Part shown: positions 23,764 through 30,888 of the stretch, in pieces | Numbering within the stretch: the first letter of the stretch is position 1 | Layout: the number at the start of each line of letters is the position of its first letter | From: Aphodousia faecalis | GTDB taxonomy: Bacteria; Pseudomonadota; Gammaproteobacteria; Burkholderiales; Burkholderiaceae_F | NCBI GenBank assembly: GCA_018712705.1 | Contig: DVGM01000056.1 | Span: 1-31,071, forward strand | DNA length: 31,071 nucleotides | Reading direction: 5' to 3' | The notes under the pieces: model-generated | What the model was told of the DNA's origin: nothing | Seen by the model: only the letters and a program-made list of their open reading frames with translations | Database searches by the model: none | Position numbers and translations under genes: made by a program

Positions 23764-25812
23764 ATGTCTAAGCATGAATCATTGGATGTTCGTGTCGCTG
23801 TCGAACCGGATAATCCCGCATTGATTCGTAATGAGTCTTTATGTGTTAATTGTTCCATGTGCCGCCAAGTATGCGAAGACTATATCGGCGTACACGGTCA
23901 TTACGATTTAACAAAAACCGGCGATAAAGCCATCTGTATTCACTGTGGCCAGTGCATCAACGTCTGTCCTACCGGAAGCCTTTTAGGTCGCAATGAGTAT
24001 TCTCAAGTACAAGAAGCTATTGATGATCCGGAACGTATTGTCGTCATTTCCACTTCTCCTGCTGTCCGCGTGGCTCTTGCAGAAGCTTTCGGCCTTGAGG
24101 CAGGTCGCTTTGAAGAAGAAAAAATGGTGGGCCTTTTGCGTCAACTCGGCGCTGACTATGTGCTTGATACCAACTTTGCTGCAGACCTCACGATCATGGA
24201 AGAGGCTTCTGAATTAGTGCAAAGAATCACGAAAAAGAGTGCTCCCCTGCCGCAATTTACGAGTTGTTGTCCCGCCTGGGTTAAATATGCCGAAACGTTC
24301 CACCCGGAAATAATTGCCAATATTTCCAGCGCAAAAAGTCCGATTGGTATGCAAGGGGCCACGGTTAAAACCTATTTTGCTCGTGAAAATGCACTGGATG
24401 CCAAAAAAATCGTCCACGTTGCTTTAGCTCCCTGTACTGCTAAAAAGTTTGAAGTCCGACGCGAGGAGTTCAATAGCAGCGGCCGCTATCACGCAGATGA
24501 ATCCATCCGTGACACAGATTTCGTTATTACAACAACAGAGTTAGCCGAGTGGGCTCAATCTAAGGGAATTGGTTTTAATGACATCACTCCTTCCCACTAT
24601 GACCGCTTAATGGGAGAAGGGTCCGGTGCAGGCGTTATTTTTGGAAACACCGGTGGAGTCATGGAAGCGGCCTTACGTACTGCACACTTTCTGGTGACGG
24701 GCCACGCGGCCCCTGCTGAATTCTATGATCTTCAACCAGTCAGAGGTTTGACAGACGTAAAAGAAGCCTGTGTTCGGATTGCTGACTTGACTCTAAACGT
24801 AGCCGTAGTTTACGGTACCGCCAACGCCGGAAAACTTATCGATCAAATCAATAAGGGTGAGAAAACTTATCACTTCATCGAAGTGATGACCTGCCCAGGA
24901 GGTTGTATCTCAGGCGGCGGTCAGCCCAAATTAAATTGGGGACAAGAAGACCTCACTCGTCAGCAGCGAATCGATGCTTTGTACGCTCGTGACAGCAGCT
25001 TTGACAGGGCACACCGTACAAGCTACGAAAACGAAGAAATCAAGCGTATCTACGAACAATTTTATGGTCATCCATTATCGGAATTGGCCGAAAAACTTTT
25101 ACACACGCACTACACGGACCGTAGTGCATCTTTAGGAGAAAAGAAAATGAAATACCGTTGCAAAGTATGCGGTTATATCCACGAATGCGAAGGTGAATTG
25201 CCCGCTGATTACATTTGCCCTATCTGCAAGAAGGGAATTGAATTTTTCGAACCTGTCGAAGAATCCAAAAAAGCCTGCGGACAATTGGCTGGCACCAAGA
25301 CTGAAAAGAATTTGATGACCGCTTTTGCTGGTGAGTCACAAGCTCGTAACAAGTACACCTACTTTGCTGAAGTAGCTAAACGCGAAGGCTATGAACAAAT
25401 CGCCGCTATCTTCTTGCAAACGGCTCGTAATGAACAAGAACATGCCCGCTTGTGGTGCGATGCCTTGGGTTGGATTCAAGATACGGCCAAGAATCTCGGC
25501 GCTGCTGCAGAAGGTGAAAATTACGAATGGACCGATATGTACGACGGCTTCGCAAAAGACGCAGAGGAAGAAGGCTTTAGCGAATTAGCTGCTAAGTTCC
25601 GCGCTGTTGCCGCTATTGAAAAGGCCCATGAAGAACGCTATCGCAAACTTCTCAAAAACGTTGAGATGAAGCAAGTTTTTGAAAAGGCCGGTCAGGCAAT
25701 GTGGGAATGCCGCATTTGCGGTCACCTTGTAATGGGCGTTAAGGCTCCTGAGGCTTGCCCGGTTTGCGGCTATGCTCAAAGCTATTTTGAAGTACGAGCC
25801 GAAAACTACTAA
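23764..25812 (+). CDS. [FeFe]-hydrogenase / rubredoxin / rubrerythrin / rubredoxin fusion
   Basis: A 682-residue redox chain (start at 23764 after GGGAGA; an ATG at 23746 lies before that site). Modules: two [4Fe-4S] clusters (Cys27/30/33/37 and Cys58/61/64/68); a hydrogenase H-domain (about 90-435) with TSCCPAW (Cys168/169), APCTAKKFE (Cys224) and MTCPGGCISGGGQP (Cys377/381), the four H-cluster cysteine positions (169, 224, 377, 381) all present; a rubredoxin (Cys466/469/485/488); a rubrerythrin diiron domain (about 511-635: FAGESQARN, NEQEHA, GENYEWTDMY, IEKAHEERY); and a C-terminal rubredoxin (Cys649/652/665/668). The second motif has Ala where catalytic hydrogenases usually have Met before Pro-Cys. 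Rubrerythrins reduce hydrogen peroxide with rubredoxin electrons, so H2-fuelled peroxide removal is the simplest hypothesis. No maturases HydE/F/G are in the window. A sensory or ferredoxin-linked H2 role cannot be excluded. Confidence 0.93.
   Translation: MSKHESLDVRVAVEPDNPALIRNESLCVNCSMCRQVCEDYIGVHGHYDLTKTGDKAICIHCGQCINVCPTGSLLGRNEYSQVQEAIDDPERIVVISTSPAVRVALAEAFGLEAGRFEEEKMVGLLRQLGADYVLDTNFAADLTIMEEASELVQRITKKSAPLPQFTSCCPAWVKYAETFHPEIIANISSAKSPIGMQGATVKTYFARENALDAKKIVHVALAPCTAKKFEVRREEFNSSGRYHADESIRDTDFVITTTELAEWAQSKGIGFNDITPSHYDRLMGEGSGAGVIFGNTGGVMEAALRTAHFLVTGHAAPAEFYDLQPVRGLTDVKEACVRIADLTLNVAVVYGTANAGKLIDQINKGEKTYHFIEVMTCPGGCISGGGQPKLNWGQEDLTRQQRIDALYARDSSFDRAHRTSYENEEIKRIYEQFYGHPLSELAEKLLHTHYTDRSASLGEKKMKYRCKVCGYIHECEGELPADYICPICKKGIEFFEPVEESKKACGQLAGTKTEKNLMTAFAGESQARNKYTYFAEVAKREGYEQIAAIFLQTARNEQEHARLWCDALGWIQDTAKNLGAAAEGENYEWTDMYDGFAKDAEEEGFSELAAKFRAVAAIEKAHEERYRKLLKNVEMKQVFEKAGQAMWECRICGHLVMGVKAPEACPVCGYAQSYFEVRAENY
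25134..25149 (+). promoter_or_regulatory. Internal ribosome binding site and in-frame Met at the hydrogenase/rubrerythrin junction
   Basis: AGGAG (25134-25138) lies eight bases before ATG 25147-25149, which is in frame as Met462 of the fusion and opens MKYRCKVCGY, the natural start of a free rubredoxin-rubrerythrin. Initiation here would give a 221-residue rubrerythrin in addition to the fusion. Confidence 0.55.
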
Positions 25813-25832
25813 TCACTAACAATGTGATCACT

Positions 25833-25856
25833 AAAGGGGCGACTCGCCCCTTTTTT
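25833..25856 (+). terminator. Terminator between the hydrogenase fusion and mscL
   Basis: AAAGGGGCG (25833-25841) and CGCCCCTTT (25845-25853) form a nine-pair stem with a three-base loop, followed by a T-run on the plus strand and TTTAG on the minus strand. It probably serves both convergent genes. Confidence 0.92.
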
Positions 25857-25857
25857 C

Positions 25858-26340
25858 TTATTTTTCAGACTGCTGTTTGAGCAAATCACGGATTTCCTGT
25901 AACAGAACAATATCAGCTGGAATAGGAGCAGGAGCGGCCTTAGCGGCTTGCTCCTCTTCCTTTTTCTTAGCCATTAACTTAGCCTCAGCAGCCGTACGAA
26001 CTTTATTGACAACACGAACTAAACAGAAAACCACCAAAGCCATCAAGAGGAAATGAAAGACGGCGGTGAAAAAAGCACCGTAACCAAAAACGGCGGCACC
26101 GGCCTTCGTTAATGCGTCATAGGACATGGGGCCGGTGTAATTTTCCGGCATGGAAAGCACAAAGAAAAAATTCGAGAAATCTTGTGAACCGATTAAAACG
26201 CCGAGAATGGGATTGATCACATCTTTAACCAAAGAATTCACAATAGCCGTAAATGCCGCGCCAACGATCACACCGACAGCCATATCAACAACATTGCCAC
26301 GGCTGATAAACGCCTGGAAATCAGAAATAAATTGCTTCAT
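25858..26340 (-). CDS. mscL: Large-conductance mechanosensitive channel MscL
   Basis: MscL is the pressure-relief channel that opens on hypo-osmotic shock. The 160-residue protein has the amphipathic N-terminal helix and first transmembrane segment FISRGNVVDMAVGVIVGAAF, the conserved VKDVINPILGVLIG, a periplasmic loop (about 55-78), a second transmembrane helix (about 79-100) and a cytoplasmic helix. A charged Ala/Pro/Lys/Glu linker and a final helix, LLQEIRDLLKQQ, complete the C-terminal bundle. It is somewhat longer than E. coli MscL (136 residues), mostly in the loop and linker. It converges on the hydrogenase fusion gene with a shared terminator between them. Confidence 0.96.
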   Translation of the reverse strand: MKQFISDFQAFISRGNVVDMAVGVIVGAAFTAIVNSLVKDVINPILGVLIGSQDFSNFFFVLSMPENYTGPMSYDALTKAGAAVFGYGAFFTAVFHFLLMALVVFCLVRVVNKVRTAAEAKLMAKKKEEEQAAKAAPAPIPADIVLLQEIRDLLKQQSEK

Positions 26341-26446
26341 ATTGATCCTAAAATGAAAAAAGCCTTGCGATTATATAGACATAGGCCGTTTTAGTGATTT
26401 ATCGCCATTTTTTCTGAAATTTCAGTAAAATAGCAAGCCTGTTTTT

Positions 26447-26520
26447 GCGGATGTAGCTCAATGGTAGAGCAGAGGCTTCCCAAGCCTATGACGGGGGTTC
26501 GATTCCCCTCATCCGCTCCA
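26447..26520 (+). tRNA. tRNA-Gly (anticodon CCC)
   Basis: The gene spans 74 bases with encoded CCA. The acceptor stem GCGGATG pairs with CATCCGC, the anticodon loop TTCCCAA gives CCC, and the T-arm has GGGTTCGATTCC. A TAAAAT box (26426-26431) about 16 bases upstream may be its -10 element, next to a perfect palindrome CTGAAATTTCAG (26414-26425). A terminator follows after 13 bases. Confidence 0.97.
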
Positions 26521-26533
26521 ATTTTCTTATTGC

Positions 26534-26559
26534 AACGGACCCAAGAGTCCGTTTTTTTT
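26534..26559 (+). terminator. tRNA-Gly terminator
   Basis: AACGGAC (26534-26540) and GTCCGTT (26547-26553) pair around CCAAGA and run into eight T residues. It ends only five bases before the trmB start codon. Confidence 0.9.
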
Positions 26560-26564
26560 CTAGT

Positions 26565-27287
26565 ATGACCGAAAGAAGAGTCCTGAGCGCCGAAGAAATT
26601 GAGGCGTTCAAGAAAAAACATATCCGCAGTTTTACCCTGCGCCGCGGCCATATCAGCCAAGCTCAAAAGCGCGCGCTCGAAGAGTTGCTTCCCCGATACG
26701 CGGTTGAATATGAACAAAAACTCATTAATCCGACAGAACTTTTCGGACGCGAGGCACCATGGGTGTTAGAGATTGGCTGCGGTATGGGAGAGACAACGGC
26801 CCTTATTGCGCAGATGCACCCGGAAGTTAATTTTTTAGGTTGTGAAGTTTTTTCCGCCGGAGTCGGTGCGTTGGCTAAGCGGCTCGATGAAATGGCCCTC
26901 ACTAACGTAAGAATTATTCAACATGACGCAGTTGAAGTCGTCAAAGACATGATTGCTCTTGACAGTCTTCAGGGCGTTCATATTTACTTCCCTGATCCGT
27001 GGAGAAAAGCCAGACATCATAAGCGTCGTCTCGTCGCACAACCGTTTATCCACGAACTTGTCCAACGAATTAAACCGGGTGGATATATTCACTGCGCGAC
27101 AGACTGGGAAAACTACGCCGAGCAAATGCTGGAGGTTTTACAAAATGAGCCTCTTTTAAGCAATCTGTACGATGGGTACTCCCCCGTTATGGCCAATCCC
27201 ATCACCGAGCGACCGATGACAAAATTCCACGCTCGCGGTGAACGTTTGGGCCATGGTGTTTGGGACCTTGTTTTTAAACGGAAATAA
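26565..27287 (+). CDS. trmB: tRNA (guanine-N7)-methyltransferase
   Basis: TrmB methylates G46 in the variable loop of tRNAs using SAM. The 240-residue protein carries the family motifs IRSFTLRRGHISQAQ at the N-terminus, the SAM-binding VLEIGCGMGETTALIA (67-82), FLGCEVF, the IYFPDPWRKARHHKRRL signature, HCATDWENYAEQML and the C-terminal FHARGERLGHGVWDLVFKR. The ATG at 26565 is the first Met and fits the conserved start. It sits five bases after the T-run of the tRNA-Gly terminator and has no Shine-Dalgarno, so it is either leaderless, translated from readthrough RNA, or begins at a less usual codon. uppP follows after 11 bases. Confidence 0.94.
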   Translation: MTERRVLSAEEIEAFKKKHIRSFTLRRGHISQAQKRALEELLPRYAVEYEQKLINPTELFGREAPWVLEIGCGMGETTALIAQMHPEVNFLGCEVFSAGVGALAKRLDEMALTNVRIIQHDAVEVVKDMIALDSLQGVHIYFPDPWRKARHHKRRLVAQPFIHELVQRIKPGGYIHCATDWENYAEQMLEVLQNEPLLSNLYDGYSPVMANPITERPMTKFHARGERLGHGVWDLVFKRK

Positions 27288-27298
27288 TCGGTTTAAGT

Positions 27299-28150
27299 AT
27301 GGATCTCATTTATCAAATCAAAGCGTTCATTCTTGGTATCGTGGAAGGCTTGACAGAATTTCTGCCCATTTCTTCCACTGGCCACTTAATCATTGCCGGA
27401 GACTTGCTCAATTTCGATGGCCCTGAAGTCAACACTTTCAGTATCGCCATTCAAGCCGGCGCTATTTTTGCAGTTTGCTGGTTCTATCGGGTCAAACTTT
27501 GGAATATTCTCACCCATTTGTTTAAACCCGGAAAAGAGCAACAATTAGCAATCAATATTGTTGTTGCATTTTTGCCGGCTGCCGTATTAGGGGTCATTTT
27601 CGCCGATATGATTGAACGGCTGTTATTTAATGCGGTGACTGTCGCAACGGCTCTTGTTGTCGGTGGCTTGATCATTTTCTGGATTGAAAACCTACATGCA
27701 AAACGTTCATACGCCCCTCGTGTCCAAACGATGGACGACATGACCATTAAAGATGCATTCCTTGTCGGTTGTATGCAATGTATTGCTATGATTCCAGGAA
27801 CAAGCCGTTCTGGTTCAACCATCATTGGCGGCTTGGTCTTAGGTCTGTCAAGAAAGGCCGCCACAGAGTTTTCCTTTTTTCTAGCAATTCCTACTATTTT
27901 CGGCGCCACTGTTTACTCATTGGGAAAAACTTTTTTACGAGTCTCCAATGAACACAGTTTTGTCTGGACATCTGACATGACTTGGGGCTTTAGCATCGGT
28001 TTTGTTGTGTCTTTTATTAGCGCGTTGATCGTTGTCAAATGGCTTTTGCGTTATGTTTCCAGCAACGATTTCAAGCCCTTTGGATGGTACCGGATTATTT
28101 TTGGCGTAGTCATTTTAGGTACACACTTTAGCGGCCTTGTCCAGTGGTAA
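27299..28150 (+). CDS. uppP: Undecaprenyl-diphosphatase
   Basis: UppP (BacA) dephosphorylates undecaprenyl diphosphate, recycling the lipid carrier of peptidoglycan synthesis, in the inner membrane. The 283-residue protein has about eight hydrophobic segments. It has both conserved active-site blocks: GIVEGLTEFLPISSTGHLII (residues 13-32, with Glu16, Glu20, Ser26 and His29) and the second loop PGTSRSGSTIIGGLVLGLSR (about 162-181, containing the catalytic Arg). AATAATCGG between trmB and the start shows no strong ribosome site. It is 11 bases downstream of trmB, so the two are likely co-transcribed, and a hairpin terminator follows. Confidence 0.96.
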   Translation: MDLIYQIKAFILGIVEGLTEFLPISSTGHLIIAGDLLNFDGPEVNTFSIAIQAGAIFAVCWFYRVKLWNILTHLFKPGKEQQLAINIVVAFLPAAVLGVIFADMIERLLFNAVTVATALVVGGLIIFWIENLHAKRSYAPRVQTMDDMTIKDAFLVGCMQCIAMIPGTSRSGSTIIGGLVLGLSRKAATEFSFFLAIPTIFGATVYSLGKTFLRVSNEHSFVWTSDMTWGFSIGFVVSFISALIVVKWLLRYVSSNDFKPFGWYRIIFGVVILGTHFSGLVQW

Positions 28151-28159
28151 TTTTGATCG

Positions 28160-28200
28160 ACGGCAGATCAGGTTAATATTTTTTGATTTGCCGTTTTTTT
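28160..28200 (+). terminator. uppP terminator
   Basis: ACGGCA (28160-28165) pairs with TGCCGT (28189-28194), with an additional inner ATCA/TGAT pairing, followed by seven T residues. The candidate 6S promoter begins immediately after it. Confidence 0.82.
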
Positions 28201-28202
28201 GT

Positions 28203-28231
28203 TTGTATTTTTAGTCAATCTGTACGACAAT
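28203..28231 (+). promoter_or_regulatory. Candidate 6S RNA promoter
   Basis: TTGTAT (28203-28208) and GACAAT (28226-28231) are 17 bases apart. Transcription would start near 28238, the first base of the closing stem of the RNA candidate. Confidence 0.35.
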
Positions 28232-28235
28232 TATG

Positions 28236-28415
28236 TTGTTCCCGGTAGGCGGATAGTGCTTTAAGATTCCTTGTTCCAATGCTTATCCAAACCGGTTGCT
28301 GGACTTGGGGCCGGCTGTGCGGAGGCACGTGTTGCTTCCCCGAAACCCGTCTCAGAGGCGACCAATCTTGACTCTTCGGACTCAGGATGCAAGGCAACCC
28401 TTATCGGGAACTTTT
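28236..28415 (+). ncRNA. ssrS: 6S RNA (SsrS) candidate
   Basis: 6S RNA mimics an open promoter and binds sigma-70 RNA polymerase in stationary phase. The 240-base gap before the EVE gene folds as one long hairpin of about 175 bases. A closing stem GTTCCCGGTA (28238-28247) pairs with TATCGGGAAC (28402-28411, one G-U). An unpaired central region follows, with a small GGATA/TATCC stem (28251-28255, 28284-28288). The upper arm is GGTTG (28294-28298) with CGACC (28359-28363), TTGGGG (28305-28310) with CCCCGA (28338-28343) and a GTGC-GGAG-GCAC tip (28317-28328). Size, layout and position before an EVE-domain gene fit betaproteobacterial 6S RNA. An overlapping upstream ORF extension of the EVE gene is therefore rejected. 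Confidence 0.65.
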
Positions 28416-28442
28416 CTTTTGCTCTTGCCTTGTCTTACCCCG

Positions 28443-28913
28443 ATGAAAAAATATTGGCTGATGAAGTCCGAACCTTCAGAGTGCTCATTTGAAAGTGTGC
28501 TGGAAATGCCTCAGCAGACTGTGCCCTGGTTCGGTGTTCGTAATTACCAAGCTCGCAACTTCATGCGAGATCAGATGACTGTCGGCGATTCCGTACTTTT
28601 CTATCATTCCTCATGTGCTTACCCCGGTATTGCTGGCTTAGCTCATGTCGCCAGCAGCGCTCATCCGGATGAAACACAATTTGATCAAAACAGTGTTTAC
28701 TTTGATCCAAAATCTTCCCGTCAAAACCCACGCTGGGTTTGTGTGGACGTTCGCGCTGATGAGGCTATAGAACTAATCGGCATTTCCGAACTTCGCAAGT
28801 ATCCTGAACTCGCTCAAATGCGGGTATTACAAAAAGGAAACCGTTTGTCGATTACGCCAGTAACAGAAGAAGAATACCTTTTCATTGTTAAAAGGTTGGT
28901 CAAAAAAATTTAG
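28443..28913 (+). CDS. EVE domain-containing protein
   Basis: EVE domains are PUA-like folds thought to bind modified bases in RNA or DNA. The precise role of this bacterial group is not established. The 156-residue chain (start at 28443, MKKYWLMKSEPSECSF) is a single EVE domain with the YWLMKSEP start, VPWFGVRNYQARNFMRDQM, the GDSVLFYHSSC strand, PGIAGLAHV, the WVCVDVRA block and LSITPVTEEEYLFI at the end. No Shine-Dalgarno is visible before the ATG, which lies about 30 bases after the 6S RNA candidate, so the mRNA may be processed from readthrough of that RNA. Longer upstream starts would run into the RNA. Confidence 0.93.
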   Translation: MKKYWLMKSEPSECSFESVLEMPQQTVPWFGVRNYQARNFMRDQMTVGDSVLFYHSSCAYPGIAGLAHVASSAHPDETQFDQNSVYFDPKSSRQNPRWVCVDVRADEAIELIGISELRKYPELAQMRVLQKGNRLSITPVTEEEYLFIVKRLVKKI

Positions 28914-28951
28914 ACTTTCCTTTAGTCCTTTTTGAGGGAGATTTGGGTCAT

Positions 28952-28980
28952 TTGCAAAATAAAAAAAACTACGGCATAAT
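28952..28980 (+). promoter_or_regulatory. Candidate tRNA-Thr promoter
   Basis: TTGCAA (28952-28957) and CATAAT (28975-28980) are 17 bases apart, about 36 bases before the tRNA. The 5' leader contains a small CTCCC/GGGAG stem (28988-29002) that may mark RNase processing. Confidence 0.5.
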
Positions 28981-29016
28981 TCTGCTTCTCCCAAAACGGG
29001 AGGCTGAAAATGGGAA

Positions 29017-29092
29017 GCCGGTTTAGCTCAGTTGGTAGAGCAGCGCATTCGTAATGCGAAGGTCGGGAGTTCAAGTCTTCTAACCGGCACCA
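29017..29092 (+). tRNA. tRNA-Thr (anticodon CGT)
   Basis: The gene spans 76 bases with encoded CCA. The acceptor stem GCCGGTT pairs with AACCGGC, the D-arm is AGCTCAGTTGGTAGAGC, and the anticodon loop TTCGTAA gives CGT. The T-stem GGGAG/CTTCT contains two G-U pairs, slightly weaker than usual but not disqualifying. Confidence 0.96.
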
Positions 29093-29098
29093 TCTCTT

Positions 29099-29126
29099 AA
29101 ACTCGTTCCTTTGGACGAGTTTTTTT
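29099..29126 (+). terminator. tRNA-Thr terminator
   Basis: AAACTCGT (29099-29106) pairs with ACGAGTTT (29115-29122) around an eight-base loop and continues in T residues to 29126. It isolates the tRNA from metN. Confidence 0.9.
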
Positions 29127-29185
29127 GTATCTGCACCTTTTTTCTGTGTTAGGCTTAGCGCTTCATTCTTCTTGGGTTTAATACG

Positions 29186-30238
29186 ATGATTGACATCGAC
29201 CACCTCTCTCAAGCCTTTAGTACCCCTGACGGCAAAACAGTTCACGCTGTCAAAGATGTAACCCTTCACATCAATAAAGGGGAAATTTTCGGCATTATCG
29301 GCCGCTCCGGTGCCGGTAAATCAACTCTTGTCAGAACAATCAATTTTCTGAATAAACCCACGCAAGGATGCGTTCGAGTCAATGGTGAATCTCTCAATGA
29401 CATGAATGCTGATCAGCTGCGCACAATTCGCTCAAAGATCGGCATGATTTTTCAGCACTTCAACCTGCTGAGTTCTCGCACCGTATTCGACAACATCGCT
29501 CTGCCACTTGAGCTGCATAACGTCCCCAAAGAAGAAATTGACCGCAAAGTTAATCATTTAATTGACCTTGTTGGTTTGTCTGAACACAAAAACAAATATC
29601 CTCGTCAATTGTCCGGTGGTCAAAAACAGCGTGTCGGCATTGCCCGAGCTCTGGCCAATGACCCCATTGTGTTGCTTTCCGACGAAGCTACCAGTGCTTT
29701 GGATCCGGAAACAACACGCTCAACATTGGATCTGTTATTAAAAATTAATCAGACCTTGGGCGTCACAATCGTCCTGATTACCCACGAAATGGAAGTAGTC
29801 AAACAGATATGCGACCGCGTGGTTGTCATGGACAAAGGCGAAATTGTGGAAAGCGGAACGGTACTTGAGGTATTTCGCCATCCTAAACACCCGACAACGC
29901 GCGCCATGCTTGCCGACGTCGTTGTTCACGACATGCCGCAACGAATCTATAACACCGTTCGTGAGCGTATAGAAACCGCCGTGAATAATGGCCGCTTCGC
30001 CAAACTTCTCCGATTGACCTTTGTAGGCTCAGAAGTCACGTTGCCTGTTTTGTCTATCATCACCCGTCGATTTGAAATTGATTTCAATATCTTGCAGGGA
30101 CAAGTTGAGGAGTTGAAAGGAACCAGTTTCGGTATGCTCACGATTTTGGCCGAAAGCCCCAACTATGAAAATTACCGGGCTGCATTACAGTTTTTGAATG
30201 ACAACCAAGTTGAGTATGAAGAGGTAGCCTTAGTATGA
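29186..30238 (+). CDS. metN: Methionine ABC transporter ATP-binding protein MetN
   Basis: MetN powers uptake of methionine through MetI. The 350-residue protein has Walker A GRSGAGKST (39-47), the Q-loop FQHFNLL, the ABC signature LSGGQKQR (142-149), Walker B VLLSDEATSALDP (162-174) and the switch His in LITHEME. A C-terminal NIL domain (about 270-350, with LRLTFVGSEVTLPVLSIITR) is typical of MetN and senses methionine. Its stop overlaps the metI start (ATGA). No SAM or methionine riboswitch is visible in the 59 bases upstream. D-methionine or other amino acids may also be carried. Confidence 0.96.
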   Translation: MIDIDHLSQAFSTPDGKTVHAVKDVTLHINKGEIFGIIGRSGAGKSTLVRTINFLNKPTQGCVRVNGESLNDMNADQLRTIRSKIGMIFQHFNLLSSRTVFDNIALPLELHNVPKEEIDRKVNHLIDLVGLSEHKNKYPRQLSGGQKQRVGIARALANDPIVLLSDEATSALDPETTRSTLDLLLKINQTLGVTIVLITHEMEVVKQICDRVVVMDKGEIVESGTVLEVFRHPKHPTTRAMLADVVVHDMPQRIYNTVRERIETAVNNGRFAKLLRLTFVGSEVTLPVLSIITRRFEIDFNILQGQVEELKGTSFGMLTILAESPNYENYRAALQFLNDNQVEYEEVALV

Positions 30239-30888
30239 ATGCAGACATCGTCGCCCTTTTAGGGGAAGGTTTTATTGAAACCGTCATTATGGTGATTGGA
30301 AGCGGTGTCCTTGGCAGCATCATTGGCATCCCGTTAGGTGTCCTTTTACATGTAACCGATAAGGGCGGCTTAATGCCCAAGCTGGCTACAAATGCCATTG
30401 TGGGTGTCATTGTAAATGCCGTGCGTTCAACCCCCTTCATTATTTTGCTGGTTGCTATTTACCCACTCACCCGCTTGATTGTCGGAACAACAATTGGTAC
30501 CACAGCAACATTAGTGCCGCTCGTGATTGGGGTCGCTCCCTTTATCGCTCGTTTGGTTGAAACAAGCCTTCGTGAGGTTGATCGTGGTCTCATTGAAGCG
30601 GCCCAATCCATGGGGGCAACCAACATGCAAATCATCAACAAGGTGCTTATTCCTGAAGCCATGCCCGGCATTGTTGCCGGCGTGACGATCGCTATCGTTA
30701 CCTTAGTGGGTTACTCTGCTATGGCTGGAGCAATCGGCGGAGGCGGATTAGGCGACATCGGTATTCGTTATGGTCACAATCGATATATGCCTGACGTCAT
30801 GTGGACTGTTGTTTTAATCCTTGTTGTGTTTGTTCAAGTGATACAGAGTTTCGGCGATTGGTGCGTTAGAAAGGTCTCAAAACGATGA
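30235..30888 (+). CDS. metI: Methionine ABC transporter permease MetI
   Basis: MetI is the inner-membrane channel subunit of the methionine importer. The 217-residue protein has about five hydrophobic segments and the EAA-type coupling loop (ETSLREVDRGLIEAAQSMGA, about 104-123) that contacts MetN, followed by LIPEAMPGIVAGVTIA. Its length equals that of the E. coli protein. Translation is coupled to metN. The TGA stop is made of the first bases of the TnpB element end, so the original last codons could have been altered by the insertion. The substrate-binding lipoprotein metQ, normally next, is not in the window. Confidence 0.94.
   Translation: MNADIVALLGEGFIETVIMVIGSGVLGSIIGIPLGVLLHVTDKGGLMPKLATNAIVGVIVNAVRSTPFIILLVAIYPLTRLIVGTTIGTTATLVPLVIGVAPFIARLVETSLREVDRGLIEAAQSMGATNMQIINKVLIPEAMPGIVAGVTIAIVTLVGYSAMAGAIGGGGLGDIGIRYGHNRYMPDVMWTVVLILVVFVQVIQSFGDWCVRKVSKR

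Noticed and set aside
28296..28442. Longer N-terminus of the EVE protein
   Set aside because: The extension is unlike EVE proteins and is explained by the structured RNA that occupies this stretch.
28911..28935. Terminator after the EVE gene
   Set aside because: Only a four-pair GACT/AGTC stem precedes the T-run, too weak to call.
29127..29185. SAM or methionine riboswitch before metN
   Set aside because: The 59-base gap is too short and shows no stem pattern of known SAM riboswitches.
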